Of a stretch of 64,000 nt of DNA, positions 25,323 through 36,471 are shown piece after piece (within the stretch, counting starts at the first letter, position 1; each line of letters opens with the position of its first letter). Source of the stretch: Rhizopus arrhizus (taxonomy: Eukaryota; Mucoromycota; Mucoromycetes; Mucorales; Rhizopodaceae); the NCBI GenBank assembly GCA_024220505.1, contig JAKZZE010000011.1, positions 124,001 through 188,000 on the forward strand, written 5' to 3'. A model generated the notes under the pieces. That model did no database searches, was not told the DNA's origin, and worked only from the letters and a program-made list of their open reading frames with translations. Position numbers and translations under genes: made by a program.

Positions 25323-25605
25323 AGACTCCAATACGAACATCACGTAACTGTTTATGTTGCTGCATACAATAAAAAAAGAATACTTTTTCTCAATCATTTG
25401 TTGCTTTTGAATAAATTCAGCCTTTTTGCTTTTATTGAATTAATAAAGATCTTTTTTGCTCTTTTTTTTTTAACATTTTTCCGTCTGTAATTTTCTTAAG
25501 GAACATCAATGTCATAAAGATTGAAATTCATTGTCAGTTCAAAGTCAAAAACCTAAACTACTTTTAGAACTTCTAAACTGTTTACTCTTTTTTTTTTTTT
25601 GTTCA

Positions 25606-26646
25606 ATGAAAATAGTTGAAGGTTTCAAGCAAATTCTTGAAGAAAATAAATACAATACTATTGCTTGTGATATTTATGGTGTCATTCACGACGGTGTAAA
25701 AGCATACCCATACTCGAAATCAGCCCTAAAAGCACTGAAAGACAGTAATGAACATGTCTTACTACTTTCCAATTCAACACGACTTCAAGACAAGTTGGAT
25801 GCACATATGACAGCAAAATTTGATTTGGACAGCTCCCACTACGAGAGGATCATTTCTAGTGGAACTCTTACAAAGTTGTTTTTGCAAGATATTGCTGAAT
25901 GTAAAGAAGCAGGCAGTTTGAAACACCAGCCTCTTTGCCACGCAACCATAATACAAGATGGAAAAAGTAGAAGAATGGAGCCTCAAGAATTTAATGAAAA
26001 ATACTTGAAGACAGGCAAATTCTTTTTGGCTGGGGATCGGGATTGGCAAGAACCACTCTATTTACACTTAGCTCCTACTATTCAACGAGACGATCATTGG
26101 GAAGGGATTGATTTTGTATTGCTTGGGTCTATTCGTGGATTATTTCCAGAGACAAAACCTGTAGATCCTTTCGATGAGGAGGCAGTCCAAGCGGATTACC
26201 GTCCTTTGTTGGACAGGTGCCTAGAACGACAGGTTCCAATAATCTGTGCTAACCCTGACGTATTTGCACCAAATGGTGTGAATGAAGATGGAAGCACAAA
26301 ATTGCTTATATGTCCTGGGTATATTGGTCAAATGTATGAAAAAATGGGTGGAGCAGTCTTGTATTTTGGAAAACCATTTCAAAGCATTTATGATTATCTT
26401 ATTGCACAGCCTTCCAAGGATGAAAACTCAACCCATAGAATAATTTGTGTAGGTGATAATGTAGCAACCGACGTTCGAGGTGCAACGGAGGCTGGATTAG
26501 ATACTGTCATGGTTTTAGGTGGTGTACATTGGGAGGAATTGAAGGATGCTAAAGATGATGAAGAATTAAAGGCTCGAGTGAGGGAACTTTGTAAACAAAA
26601 TCAAAGCAAGGAACCAGATTACCTTATGCCTATACTTAGATATTAA
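25606..26646 (+). CDS. HAD-superfamily class IIA phosphatase-like protein (TIGR01459 type)
   Basis: Single exon, 346 aa, starting MKIVEGFKQILEE; the frame is open upstream through a T-tract but the ATG at 25606 matches the domain start. HAD motif I is ACDIYGVIHDG: the nucleophile Asp is present but the +2 position is Tyr rather than Asp, as in the subgroup with CDxWGVxH-like motifs. Motif II LLLSNSTR; motif III region FGKPFQSIYDYL; motif IV ICVGDNVATDVRGA carries both acidic residues. A substrate such as a sugar phosphate is the usual guess; the actual substrate cannot be read from sequence. Confidence 0.85.
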   Translation: MKIVEGFKQILEENKYNTIACDIYGVIHDGVKAYPYSKSALKALKDSNEHVLLLSNSTRLQDKLDAHMTAKFDLDSSHYERIISSGTLTKLFLQDIAECKEAGSLKHQPLCHATIIQDGKSRRMEPQEFNEKYLKTGKFFLAGDRDWQEPLYLHLAPTIQRDDHWEGIDFVLLGSIRGLFPETKPVDPFDEEAVQADYRPLLDRCLERQVPIICANPDVFAPNGVNEDGSTKLLICPGYIGQMYEKMGGAVLYFGKPFQSIYDYLIAQPSKDENSTHRIICVGDNVATDVRGATEAGLDTVMVLGGVHWEELKDAKDDEELKARVRELCKQNQSKEPDYLMPILRY

Positions 26647-26974
26647 GTTCAATACTTATAGACTTGTATATAGATTCAAATATTGTGTTTTGCTGTGATT
26701 GTATCACATAGATTCAGTTTTGAATAAATAAAGAAAGAACGATCCTTTTCAATACTTGGAAATAAACCGATATATCCTAAATTGAGCTTTTCATACCATC
26801 AAAGACATGTATCCAGTTAACCTGACATTTATATATCAGTAATAGTGAATTTCCAAGGTGAAATCGTAAATAATAAAGTGGTTACATAATGTACAAATTG
26901 GGAAATGCCTATGAAAAAGTATTGGGAGTTTGACAATGATTTTTTTTTATTTTAGTTTTTTTATTTTTAATGAC

Positions 26975-27767
26975 ATGAATGAAATCACAGCAATAAAAGA
27001 TAAAACAACTGACGTAGTTCTAGTTCCTGAATATTACTACGCTATTGACATTGATTATTTGACTCATATGATTGGTAATTTTTATTAATAGTAAAGCAAA
27101 AACATTAACTCTTCATCTCAAAACAGTTGACATGTTAAGCAGACTTATATCTCACAATGACCTTATACCTCTGACACAAGACAACCTAACGAGGTTCCAC
27201 TCTCGAAGCTCACCCAATATATCTTTGAGTGATTATTTGCGACGAATAGTGAAATACACCTCCATAGAGAAATCCTGTTTATTGATTCTTTTGATATACA
27301 TTGATCGTATTTGCGAATTACACCCGCACTTTACTGTATCATCATTAACTGTACACCGATTCCTTATCACAGCAGTGACTGTTTCATCAAAGGCTTTATG
27401 TGATTCTTACTGCACCAATTCACACTATGCTAAAGTAGGAGGTATATCAACACAAGAAATCAACACACTCGAATTAGAGTTTTTGAAGTTGATCGATTGG
27501 CACCTTTCTACTACTGGGCCTATACTTCAGCAATACTATGCAAACTTAGTCGATCAGCATTCCTGTTACGAGCGAATTACATCAGATTCTTCAAAAGACG
27601 AGTCCAAAAGGCAAAAGCGTCGAAGAAGCAGCGCGGAAGCTATCATGACGCAATTGCCTATGGAGAATGGAGTGAATGATAAACAAAAAGAGGATTTAGA
27701 CGAAGAAAGGATACAAAGCCATTTTAATACATTATTGGATGATGAAAGTATACCCTATATTGCATAA
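26975..27767 (+). CDS. PHO80/Pcl-type cyclin
   Basis: Partner of a Pho85-type kinase in phosphate and nutrient signalling. Two exons (26975-27074, 27127-27767) give 246 aa. The ATG at 26975 is preferred over the one at 26970, which is followed by a stop after one codon. Cyclin-box landmarks: SLSDYLRRIVKYTSIEKS, LLILLIYIDRI, TVHRFLITAVTVSSKALCD, the Pcl-characteristic SHYAKVGGIS, and LELEFLKLIDWHLS. A basic cluster (KRQKRRRSSAE) in the C-terminal tail may be a nuclear localisation signal. Confidence 0.87.
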
Positions 27768-28215
27768 TTTAAGCAAATAGTTTGAAAGAAATTGGATTAT
27801 TCGACATTTTCATAAAATGACAAACAAAATAGAGAGAGAGAGAAAAAAATACATAGAAACAAAAAACGCTGGCGTTTAATATTGTAAATACCTTGCCTTT
27901 TATTTTATAATAAAGTGATTATAGTGCAAAATGGACAATATGCTTAGTTGTTGACTTTTGTTCACCTACTTGATAGACAGAACGTGCAAATTATCACTTA
28001 ATGGATCATAGTGCTCATGAGCAAAAGGATATTTGTATTGGGTTGAATATCTTCTATTACTATTGAATCGTGTACATGAAGCAAATGTTTCAAAGTTTAA
28101 ATCTTTTGATCTTCAAAAATACAGAAGTTTTATGCATTTGTCATAAAGGAAAGTAGACGGTACTTGCTTAATCCAACTGCACCAGATCTTTTCTCCATTT
28201 TTGGACATTTCAATT
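27768..28215. other. Intergenic sequence before a LINE insertion
   Basis: No intact gene. Around 28130-28230 the plus strand reads RRYLLNPTAPDLFSIFGHFN, protein-like but without context; possibly an older element fragment into which the LINE inserted. Confidence 0.45.
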
Positions 28216-28230
28216 GGTCTTTCTTATAGC
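28216..28230 (+). repeat. Target-site duplication, 5' copy
   Basis: GGTCTTTCTTATAGC, identical to 30693-30707. The two copies flank the LINE exactly. Confidence 0.9.
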
Positions 28231-30692
28231 ATGGTTCTTTCCGACAACAATAATTTCGATCAGAATGGTGGCTTAGCCTTGACATCTAAGGCAACATTAT
28301 CTACATCCTCTTCAACCAAACGATCTTGGACACAGGTGGTGACCAAAAACCGTAAATCATTTTTACTTTCTTCGACAACTATTCCTTCAACAAATGCATC
28401 CGAAACAATTAACATGAAAGGATCAGCAGTTTTTAAGACGAGTATCTGGCGCCCTGGCCATGGCCCAGGCAGTGTATATATCGACATGACTGGACGCAAA
28501 GAATCCAAAGTTGAATTTTTAGGCTTGGTTGCTAAACAGTATCCCTCTTGAGTGGGTGTTATCATTCAACAAGTGGATTCTATGAAGTTTGCTGAGATCA
28601 ATTTCGATTCCGATGATATAGCTTTGAATGACTTTCTAGCCAATGGTATTAAGTTTGCTAATAATTCAACCATTATTCCGTGCAGGGCTCTTGATAGCCA
28701 GATGGAAGTAATCCGTCTTCGTCTTTCGAATTTGCCTTTTTTGGGCGAAAGTGCTTTATTAGAAGGTTTACAAAAAAGTTTAAAAGTTTATGGTGAAATT
28801 CTTGATATAAAAATCCTGTTGAAACCTACTACGCGTATTTATATGTGTACCGATTATGCTGTTCTTAATGTTTCTTCTCAGCATACCAAGTTTAAACAAT
28901 TGTCGCACCTCATCCCTTGGGACGAAAAGCGTGAACAAGTTTTCTATGCAGTTTGGAACCAAATGCCTCATTACTGCCGTTATTGTCATGAGGAAGGGCA
29001 TGTGGTAGTGGACTGTCCTAAACGTCGTGCTAGAACTCTCTGTTGGAACTATGGTATTGATGATCATATGACTACTTCATGTACTCGCGATAAGCCATCT
29101 AAACGAGCTCATAAACAACCAGAAACTAGTGTTGCTATTCAGTCATCTGTTGAACCAGCTCCTACTTCACTGTCCATCACTGAATCTCCCGAAACTACGG
29201 ACGCACCCACGATAAACCACAGCCACTTCGTTATCTTGGGTTTCCTGTTATTCAGTCTATAGCTCAACGTAGATACGTAGAAGATCATCTGTTACAAAAT
29301 GTGAAAACTCAATGTGGAGTATATTCCCAACGGCAATTATCTATTCGAGGACGCGTGATTTTAGCTAACACATTGATATTATCTAAATTATGGTACTCCT
29401 TGCGCATTGTGCCATTGCCCAAACATTTCTTTAAGCAAATCCGTTCTATAATTTATCAGTTTATTATGAAAGGGATTAAACCTGGATTTCAGTACGCTCT
29501 TCTGTGTCAACCTATCATCAAAGGAGGTCTTGGTTTACTGGATCCTAGATTCAACATCGATGTTTACAATTTCGCTGGTTACGACAATTGTTTCAAGATG
29601 ACGACCCAGTCTCCTGCAGTAAAGTGTATATGAAAGATTTTGTTCAACGGTTTCACTCTATGTGAACTACTTTGCTGTCTTTCTTTTTCCCATCATTGCG
29701 TACAGCTGCTAACATTCATCTTGGTTCGTTTCTACCTACCATGTATGAGGCTATGGACTCCTTTCTCAAGAAGGGTTGCTCTGATGTTCAATGTAATCCG
29801 TCCACTCTGTTAAGTCTACCCTTGTTAGCCTTGTTCTCGGATATCCCCTCAGGTCACTGGTTACTTAGTCATAACCGCTCAAAATTGTAAGCGAATCAAT
29901 CTTTTATCTACGACCAATCGCTCCATAGGGTTTGTCCTCTACTACGACCAGACTCACCGCTATACCCTAGACTACCTGGTCGTCTGGTGCGGGATTTGCA
30001 AAACCGAACTGTCACTCTCAATAACATATGGAATTTAATTTTGAACAACCACCCTGATCCGGGCTCTGTTGATGATTTCCCATTTGTTTCATGGCTGACT
30101 CGATCCGTAGATTGAATATCTTTCCATCCTCAAAACTACTGACAGACCCAGTCAGACACATTTCTCACCTATCCACTTTGTACTTTACTTCCTCTCAAGT
30201 GGAAACTGTTTTGGCCCTTGAAGATTCTACCTGAGGCTCGAACAATTTGTTTCCGTTTCATAAACAATAAGCTTCATTGTAACGCATCGGTATCTCGGTT
30301 TGATCCTACTGTCTCTGCTGCCTGTAGCCTATGTCATGATCCACTGGGAGACATTAACCACTTGTTGATCACTTGTTCATTCAAATAGTCTTTGTGGCAA
30401 GGAGTTCTATCTCGATTTGCACCTTATCCCGAATTTCGGCCCGATGTTGAAAGCATTCTAAGGAGCTTAAGTCGTTTCAAATTTATAGATAATTCACGAT
30501 TGTTGAGAATCTGTTCACAAGCTCTACTATACATCTGGCGAGCACACTGGCGTTACAATTTCGATGGAACGCCATTCTTGCCACAGCAAATTGTTTCAAC
30601 CATTTTTGAGAAACCTCAATGTTATCTTGTGACTTATATTTTAATTTTATTAAATAGCTCTCAATAAAATACAATTACAAAAAAAAAAAAAG
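28231..30692 (+). mobile_element. LINE retrotransposon, internally deleted, with poly-A tail and 15-bp TSD
   Basis: The insert runs from the ORF1 ATG at 28231 to a 3' A-run ending at 30692 and is flanked by perfect 15-bp direct repeats. ORF1 (28231-29262) has an in-frame TGA at 28549-28551; it carries a CCHC knuckle (CRYCHEEGHVVVDC) and a second one spoiled by Cys to Tyr (CWNYGIDDH). At about 29205-29225 the sequence jumps to the C-terminal part of ORF2 (LRYLGFPVIQSIAQRRYVED, QRQLSIRGRVILANTLILSK, later a CSLCHDPLGDINHLLITC zinc motif). The endonuclease and the reverse transcriptase catalytic region (YADD) are absent, and the remaining ORF2 frame has stops near 29889, 30114 and 30386. This copy cannot move by itself. 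Confidence 0.92.
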
Positions 30693-30707
30693 GTCTTTCT
30701 TATAGCT
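30693..30707 (+). repeat. Target-site duplication, 3' copy
   Basis: Second copy of the 15-bp repeat, directly after the LINE poly-A run and about 100 bp before the TIM10 ATG. Confidence 0.9.
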
Positions 30708-30733
30708 ATGAGTTGCAGTCACATCCCCTGTTT

Positions 30734-30735
<2 letters not shown>

Positions 30736-30772
<37 letters not shown>
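30736..30772 (+). promoter_or_regulatory. T37 tract upstream of TIM10
   Basis: Uninterrupted T37 on the coding strand, 35 nt before the TIM10 ATG; same arrangement as the PAS kinase (T37, 10 nt) and TRM13 (T28, 6 nt). Confidence 0.5.
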
Positions 30773-30773
<1 letters not shown>

Positions 30774-30807
30774 TTGCTACTGTTATTCTTTATAATATAT
30801 AAATTCA

Positions 30808-31155
30808 ATGAGTTGGAGTGACAGTTTTTCACAAACATATGTAGATCCTCAGCACTTAATAGAGGCCGAACAACAAGTAGAGGTCTTTATGGGAATGTAT
30901 AAGAGGTGTGCTTGATTAAATCATTTCCATTTCAGCTTTTTGACATTTTTATTTTTATACAGAATTTTAAAAGCTTGTCAAGATAAATGTATTCCAATCA
31001 AGTACCATGAACCAGATTTAAATAAAGGCGAACAAAAATGCATAGATCGCTGTGTTGCAAAATATATATCAATACAAACAATGTTGGGTGAAAAGATGCG
31101 ACACATGGCGCCTCAACCACAAAACGACAATAGTTACAGCAGCAGTTTTTCATAG
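30808..31155 (+). CDS. TIM10: Mitochondrial intermembrane-space chaperone Tim10
   Basis: Small Tim chaperone that with Tim9 escorts hydrophobic precursors across the intermembrane space. Two exons (30808-30905, 30963-31155; 57-nt intron) give 96 aa. The twin CX3C motif is intact: ACQDKC and KCIDRC, 22 residues apart as in the family, followed by VAKYISIQTMLGEKM. GVEVFMGMYKRILKACQDKC-like spacing before the first motif supports Tim10 rather than Tim9 or Tim8. The LINE insertion ends just upstream of its promoter tract. Confidence 0.93.
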
Positions 31156-31397
31156 ATTTGTTTTGTATATTTTTGGCTTATTAAAATACTTTTTTTTAAA
31201 AAAAAAAAAAAGGCTAATTATAAAAGCAAACAAGTACAATGATTCCGCTAAAATGTCATATTAAGCAAACTTGTTTAGCCAATTAGCTTAGAATTAATAA
31301 ATAAAATAATCTTGTAAAGCATTTTGACATCTTGCATTATTGTATGGTTGACAAAGAATACACGAGAAAGCCTAGTTTTTTTAAATGAAAAATACGT

Positions 31398-32318
31398 TTA
31401 TTGTTTCAGTAAATTTAACTTTTTAGATATTAGCATCTTTTTGTATCGCTCTTCTGATACTTTATACATTTCATTAAGCTTTCTTTTGAACATTTCCATA
31501 TTTGTCTTTGACGTTTCCATCGTTTTTATCAGATGTTTATTCTGAATAACTATCTCAACTATTCTTTCTTGGAATAATTGTAAGTCTCCCTTTGTTTTTA
31601 GTGATGTATCGTCTGTTATGTCACTACTGCTTCGTGTTAGTGAGCTCAATGATGAACTTCGCACAGGAATTCGACTTTTAGTTCTTGTTAGTGAATATAT
31701 ATTACAGATATTATGATCAGTGAGCTGATTATTCAATGTTTTGTACTCTTTTTGTAGGCTATCTATTATGTATTGTAAACTTTCTATTTCTGAGAGGTTT
31801 TTTATCAAATGCTCTTTCAAAGTAGTGTCTCTTTCGGTTATCATCTCTTCCATACGCTTTGTATCTTGTTTGAATAACTCTATTTCTTGATCTTTCATCA
31901 AAGCATCTTGTTTACTCTTTTCTAGTTCTTGTTCTTTTAAATTTAAAGTTATTTCTAGTTGAATTTTTTTATCGCTTTCTTCTTTAAATTTGCCAGTAAT
32001 TTGGTGAACCGTGTCTTGTATAAGTGCTTTTTCTTGTTTTAAATTATCTAATTGCAATATTAAAGATGCATAGCTTTCATTTTGCTGTTTTAAGTGTTCT
32101 TCCATTATTTGCAGCTGTCCATTTTTTTCTTTCAAATTCCTTTCAAGCTCATTTATTTCCGTTTTATAGTTTGAACATTGAAGTTGAAGTTTCTGTATTT
32201 GCTTATTCTCATGCTTTGAATTGCTTTGTAACAGATTTTTTATAGTATACAAATCTTCTAAGCTCCTTTTCATCTTCAATTCCACTATTTCAAATGTTTT
32301 ATCTTGCAAATGCTTCAT
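31398..32318 (-). CDS. Coiled-coil protein, 306 aa
   Basis: Single-exon ORF starting MKHLQDKTFEIVELKMKR. Residues 1-205 are a nearly unbroken coiled coil rich in Gln, Glu, Lys and Leu (for example LQLQCSNYKTEINELERNLK); a Ser/Arg-rich linker follows (TRTKSRIPVRSSSLSSLTRS), then a second short coiled coil to the end. The basic Ser-rich linker with RIPV resembles microtubule- or spindle-associated proteins, but no family is recognised. The length, composition and lack of stops argue that it is real. Confidence 0.65.
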   Translation of the reverse strand: MKHLQDKTFEIVELKMKRSLEDLYTIKNLLQSNSKHENKQIQKLQLQCSNYKTEINELERNLKEKNGQLQIMEEHLKQQNESYASLILQLDNLKQEKALIQDTVHQITGKFKEESDKKIQLEITLNLKEQELEKSKQDALMKDQEIELFKQDTKRMEEMITERDTTLKEHLIKNLSEIESLQYIIDSLQKEYKTLNNQLTDHNICNIYSLTRTKSRIPVRSSSLSSLTRSSSDITDDTSLKTKGDLQLFQERIVEIVIQNKHLIKTMETSKTNMEMFKRKLNEMYKVSEERYKKMLISKKLNLLKQ

Positions 32319-33211
32319 TCCTTATTGTATGTATTAAAAGATTGGTTTTTTTTTATTTGAATTTTTACATATGGAAAAGCGTGCCTGAGGTGGAGGTATT
32401 TGAAATTATTATTTCGAACCGATTATCTCAAGCCTTTTTTTTTTTTTTTTTTTTTTTGTAATAGAAAAAGCTCCTTTTGACAGTGATATTAGTAAAGAAA
32501 AAGGTAGACGTTCATTTTATGGATTGAGAAAGTATAATATGGCTTTTGAGTGTATGGAGAACTTTATAGTAAGCATTATTATCTCAATTGGGCATACTTG
32601 TGTTATACAGTGACACCTTGCTATTTCAGACCTCAGTATTTGAAGCTGTTTCGTATGCAAATATCATTTTAATTTTCCTTTTTTTTTCAAAACTTTCTTT
32701 TGTTGAAATCATTAGTGCTTTTTCTCTTTATTTCTATATTTATCATAACCTGTTATTAAACTCTACTCATTTATTAAGCAACAACTAGGTGATCTGCAAG
32801 TGTGATACGAAATACGAATTATAACAAAAAAAAAGAAAAAAAAACAACCTTTGGAGGTGTTTTAAATGTGTATTGACAATCGGTAATTTAAATCTGAGAT
32901 AGAATATGTTGGAAGTAAACAAACAACAGCCTTCATAGTACTTTCTATTTTATTTTTCTTCTATTTAAGGATTGACTTTGCTTATTAAACCTGGTTAAAC
33001 TTTATTCTCTACTTCTTCTTTTATTTGATTTATAGTAAAAAGGTAAAAAGAGAAATGTATTTATATTTTTATAGTCTTTAAATAAAACTCCGTTATTTGA
33101 GACCAAATTTTTCCACCGGGGGAAAAGTGGGTATTTTTCCTTATCTGTCACTATTACCCTTTCTTTTGTTTTTATTTTTATTTTATTTTATTTTTTCTTT
33201 GTTTCTATCTT
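32319..33211. other. Intergenic region with one possible exon-like stretch
   Basis: T23 tract at 32435-32457. At about 32463-32570 (+) the frame reads KAPFDSDISKEKGRRSFYGL and continues to a GT; it looks protein-like but I could not place it in a gene. Otherwise AT- and T-rich leader sequence of the next gene. Confidence 0.45.
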
Positions 33212-36200
33212 ATGGTTATGGCGCAACAAAAGACGAATAATGCTGAAAACAAATTAAAACAAAATCAAGGAAACTTACCAGTCCCTATTCATCCAGACGA
33301 TGCAAAAGATAAAGTGTTTACTGCTATTTTGAGAGCTCTAATAAAGATGGAAAATAAGCCAAGTTCACCCAAAGAGTTGGCTAATATCATTGTTAAACAT
33401 AAATATGCAACACTAGGGTAAGTTATTGAATTTCATTAGTGATACATTTTACTGATACTTTTATATTTTAGTGGCGCTACACCTTTTGCTACTGTGTCCT
33501 CTCGTATTTCCCAACATTTTAAGAGAGCAGCAGAGCATAACCCACCAAGAGCACCTTTACTTGCAAAGCATATCGATCAAAATCATTCAAGAAAAATTAA
33601 TTATTCATTAGCAACCGAATCAGTACCTGCTGCACAACAAGACGAAGAAGAAGAAGAAGATGAGAAGAAAGAAGATGATGAAAGAAATTTACGTAAAAAA
33701 TCAAATAAATCACATCCAACATTAAGGAAATCGTCGAGGTCACGTAATGAACATAAAATAGAAAAGGTAGAAGACGAATTACATCCTCATATTTCAAAAA
33801 AACGCAAAGTAGACCAATCATCCGTTTCACCTTCCTCAACAACTTCACGTAGAAAATCATACACCTCTGCAATCGAATTTACTAAATCATCAACTTCTGA
33901 TGAAGAAGACAGCCAGAACGAACATTCAGATTATCATGAGGAAATGTTAAAAGGCTCCAAAGATGAGCTTAATATTCATACTCTAAAAAGACCTACCCAC
34001 AAACAATTAAATACATCCAATGCACCCCCCTCTACAACATCCAGTCATGAAGAATCATCTAAATCATCCCTTCTTACACCTCATGCTCCTCGGGAAGGAA
34101 CAGGCATGAGAAAACCTTCATTTTCATTCAGCAGCGGTTATCCTGGAGAACAAGAGCTCTGGACACCTTTCAGTTTTGAGCATGATTTTGACAATGTCTT
34201 CATTCATGATCCTTCAACAGCTCATCATATCCCATTCAACATTGCAACACCAGAGTCAGTATCAGTTTCAGAACTAGATGATTACTTTGGTAGCACCCCT
34301 TCTTCATCCAATCCTGTATCAAGATCCCAAAGAAAGAGTTTTTGTTCTACTATGCTTGGTCCAAATGATAAATCTTTACTACAAAAAGTATTGTTATCAA
34401 GCGCTGCAAGGGGTGTAGCCGATAAAATAGAGGAAGAAAGTGAAACAGATATAAAAAAGAAACAAATGATAAAGATGTAAAAGTAGATATAAAAAGAGAA
34501 AGCATAGAAAAAGCAGAGATAAAAGAGGAGCAAGAAGTACACAATTCACAAATCTCATCACAACCAGTATCCATCCTAGTTACTTCAGCGTCAGATGAGA
34601 AAAGTACTGACAATAAATCACTCAATAGCTCTACTCTAATGAACGTAGAGAACAGCGAAGATTTTGTAAAGTTTGAAGAGGATGAAAAAAAGGAAACACT
34701 GCCAACAGCATCAAATACAGCAATAGCACCAACGCCTATTTTACCTGCTCCCACTAAGCGAGATATATTACCTGCAAGTAACACAACGCCATCTACCGCA
34801 GCATTATCCGTATCCGAATTATTAAAAACTATGAATATTCAAAACATAAACTTACCTGCACTTCAGCAAATGACCTCAAATCTTCAAGCTTTACAGCAAT
34901 TATCACCTACATTTGATTTAGCAAAAACAATGGCAATCTATATGCAATCATTAACTAAATCTGCTAATGTTGCTACTAATAACACCCCTTCCTCTTCCTC
35001 TTCTACCACTGCTCCGTCAATTGCTCAACCAACTGTAGACATCAAGTCTATCTTGGCAAGGTTTCCTGCATTGGAAGCTTTGTTGAGAAAAGACAACAAC
35101 AGCCATCCAAACAATAATAATAATAACAACAAATCTGCTGTCATCAATCCGGTGCCACCTCCTCCAGTTTCAGCTACTACAGATGTTGTACCTAATTTAG
35201 TGAACGTGAACAGTAATGAGTCTGTTGTTCATACATTGATGCCTACAACACCAGCGATGTACATTACTGTGATTGATCATATTGCTGTTTGTGTTGTGGT
35301 ACTCGAGAAAACGGAAACCACACCCGAGCACCGCATCATGAGACGATTGGATACAGGATTTATTAATGGAACTGCTTTATTAGCTGCTGGTGGGATTGAA
35401 ACAGAGAGCGAACGTAGTATGATTTTGAGTTTTGAGATGGATCGTGTACGCATGCCTAAAAAGAAGAGTCCACTGTTTGGTACCTGGATTCCATTGCGCC
35501 GTGCTCAAGAGTTGGCCATCACATGTTCTGTGCAGCACAAACTTGGTCATTTTCTAGAAGATTCGATCGAATCTTATTTTCCTTCACCACTTCCCATTCA
35601 AATGACAGCACGTAAGCCTGCAGCCAACAATCGATTGACGGCCTTGGCACTTGCAGCACTGCGATCTTCAGACAAGGGTAGTGGGTTTGCTGTATCACCC
35701 ATCTCTCGACAATCCCCTGGTACTGTCTCTCAATTGCGCGAATTGTTATCCAATCCACACAAAGCACTCAAATCAAAGGCAGGGCCTCTTTTGTTTGATG
35801 ATCAGGTAGACAAGAAATCTAGCCAAAAGGAAGAAAATGGGGAAGATGCGAACCATAGTGATTCGGGATCATCTCATGATGATGAATCTGATACAGATGT
35901 CAAACATAGTATTCTGACTGGGTCAGCTCTGCAAGAACTCTTTACAAGGGCGAGTTTACCTCATCCGACTCATATTCACCCAAAGGACTTACAAAAGAAA
36001 CGAAGACGTAGTTCCTTACCCGAAGCTACTGACGAACATAAAGAACATGATGATAGCCAAGAGGAAGAATCTAAAGCAAAAAACGCACGCAGAAGACCCG
36101 GGGCTGGCAAGTGGTCGTCCACTGCGATTCATAACAGCGGCGGTGGGGGAAAATTAGCATCCTATGGTATAAAGAAATCTGCGTCAACAGGCGGAAGTAT

Positions 36201-36471
36201 GTTTGCTCGAAGAACTCCAGCTAATGGCAAAAGGGCTCAACAAAAGAAAGTGAAGGAAGAGGATGAAGAAGAGGAAGTAAGAAATATGGTTGTTGAACAT
36301 AAAGGCAGTAGTGGCAACAGTAGTAGTACTAGCAATAGTAGCAATAGTCAACCCACTCACCCTGTAACAGCATCCCAACCTGGATCAAAAGGTGATAAAA
36401 AAGAAGAGGACAACGACGAAGATGAAGACATTGATATTGGTGGAAGTGATTTTGATGATGATCTTCGATAA
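33212..36471 (+). CDS. GDS1-type winged-helix plus APSES-domain regulator, frame broken at an A-run
   Basis: Two exons (33212-33417, 33472-36471; 54-nt intron). The first part (to the stop at 34480) holds a GDS1-like winged helix spanning the intron: KDKVFTAILRALIKMENKPS, SPKELANIIVKH, then GGATPFATVSSRISQHFKRA. The second part, open from about 34459 to 36471, holds an APSES/KilA-N-like DNA-binding domain (MRRLDTGFINGTALLAAGG, TWIPLRRAQELA, GHFLEDSIESYFPS), with Ser-, Asn- and acid-rich linkers and a basic region (KKRRRSSLPE). The frames meet at A6-G (34453-34459), where one extra A, or a -1 slip at A-AAA-AAG, joins them into one protein of about 1068 aa. A weak GT-AG intron (about 34412-34486) could also join them. 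Likely a nuclear transcription regulator. Confidence 0.8.

Noticed and set aside
28201..28551. ORF beginning upstream of the LINE at 28201
   Set aside because: It joins flanking DNA and target duplication to LINE ORF1; the element itself begins at 28231.
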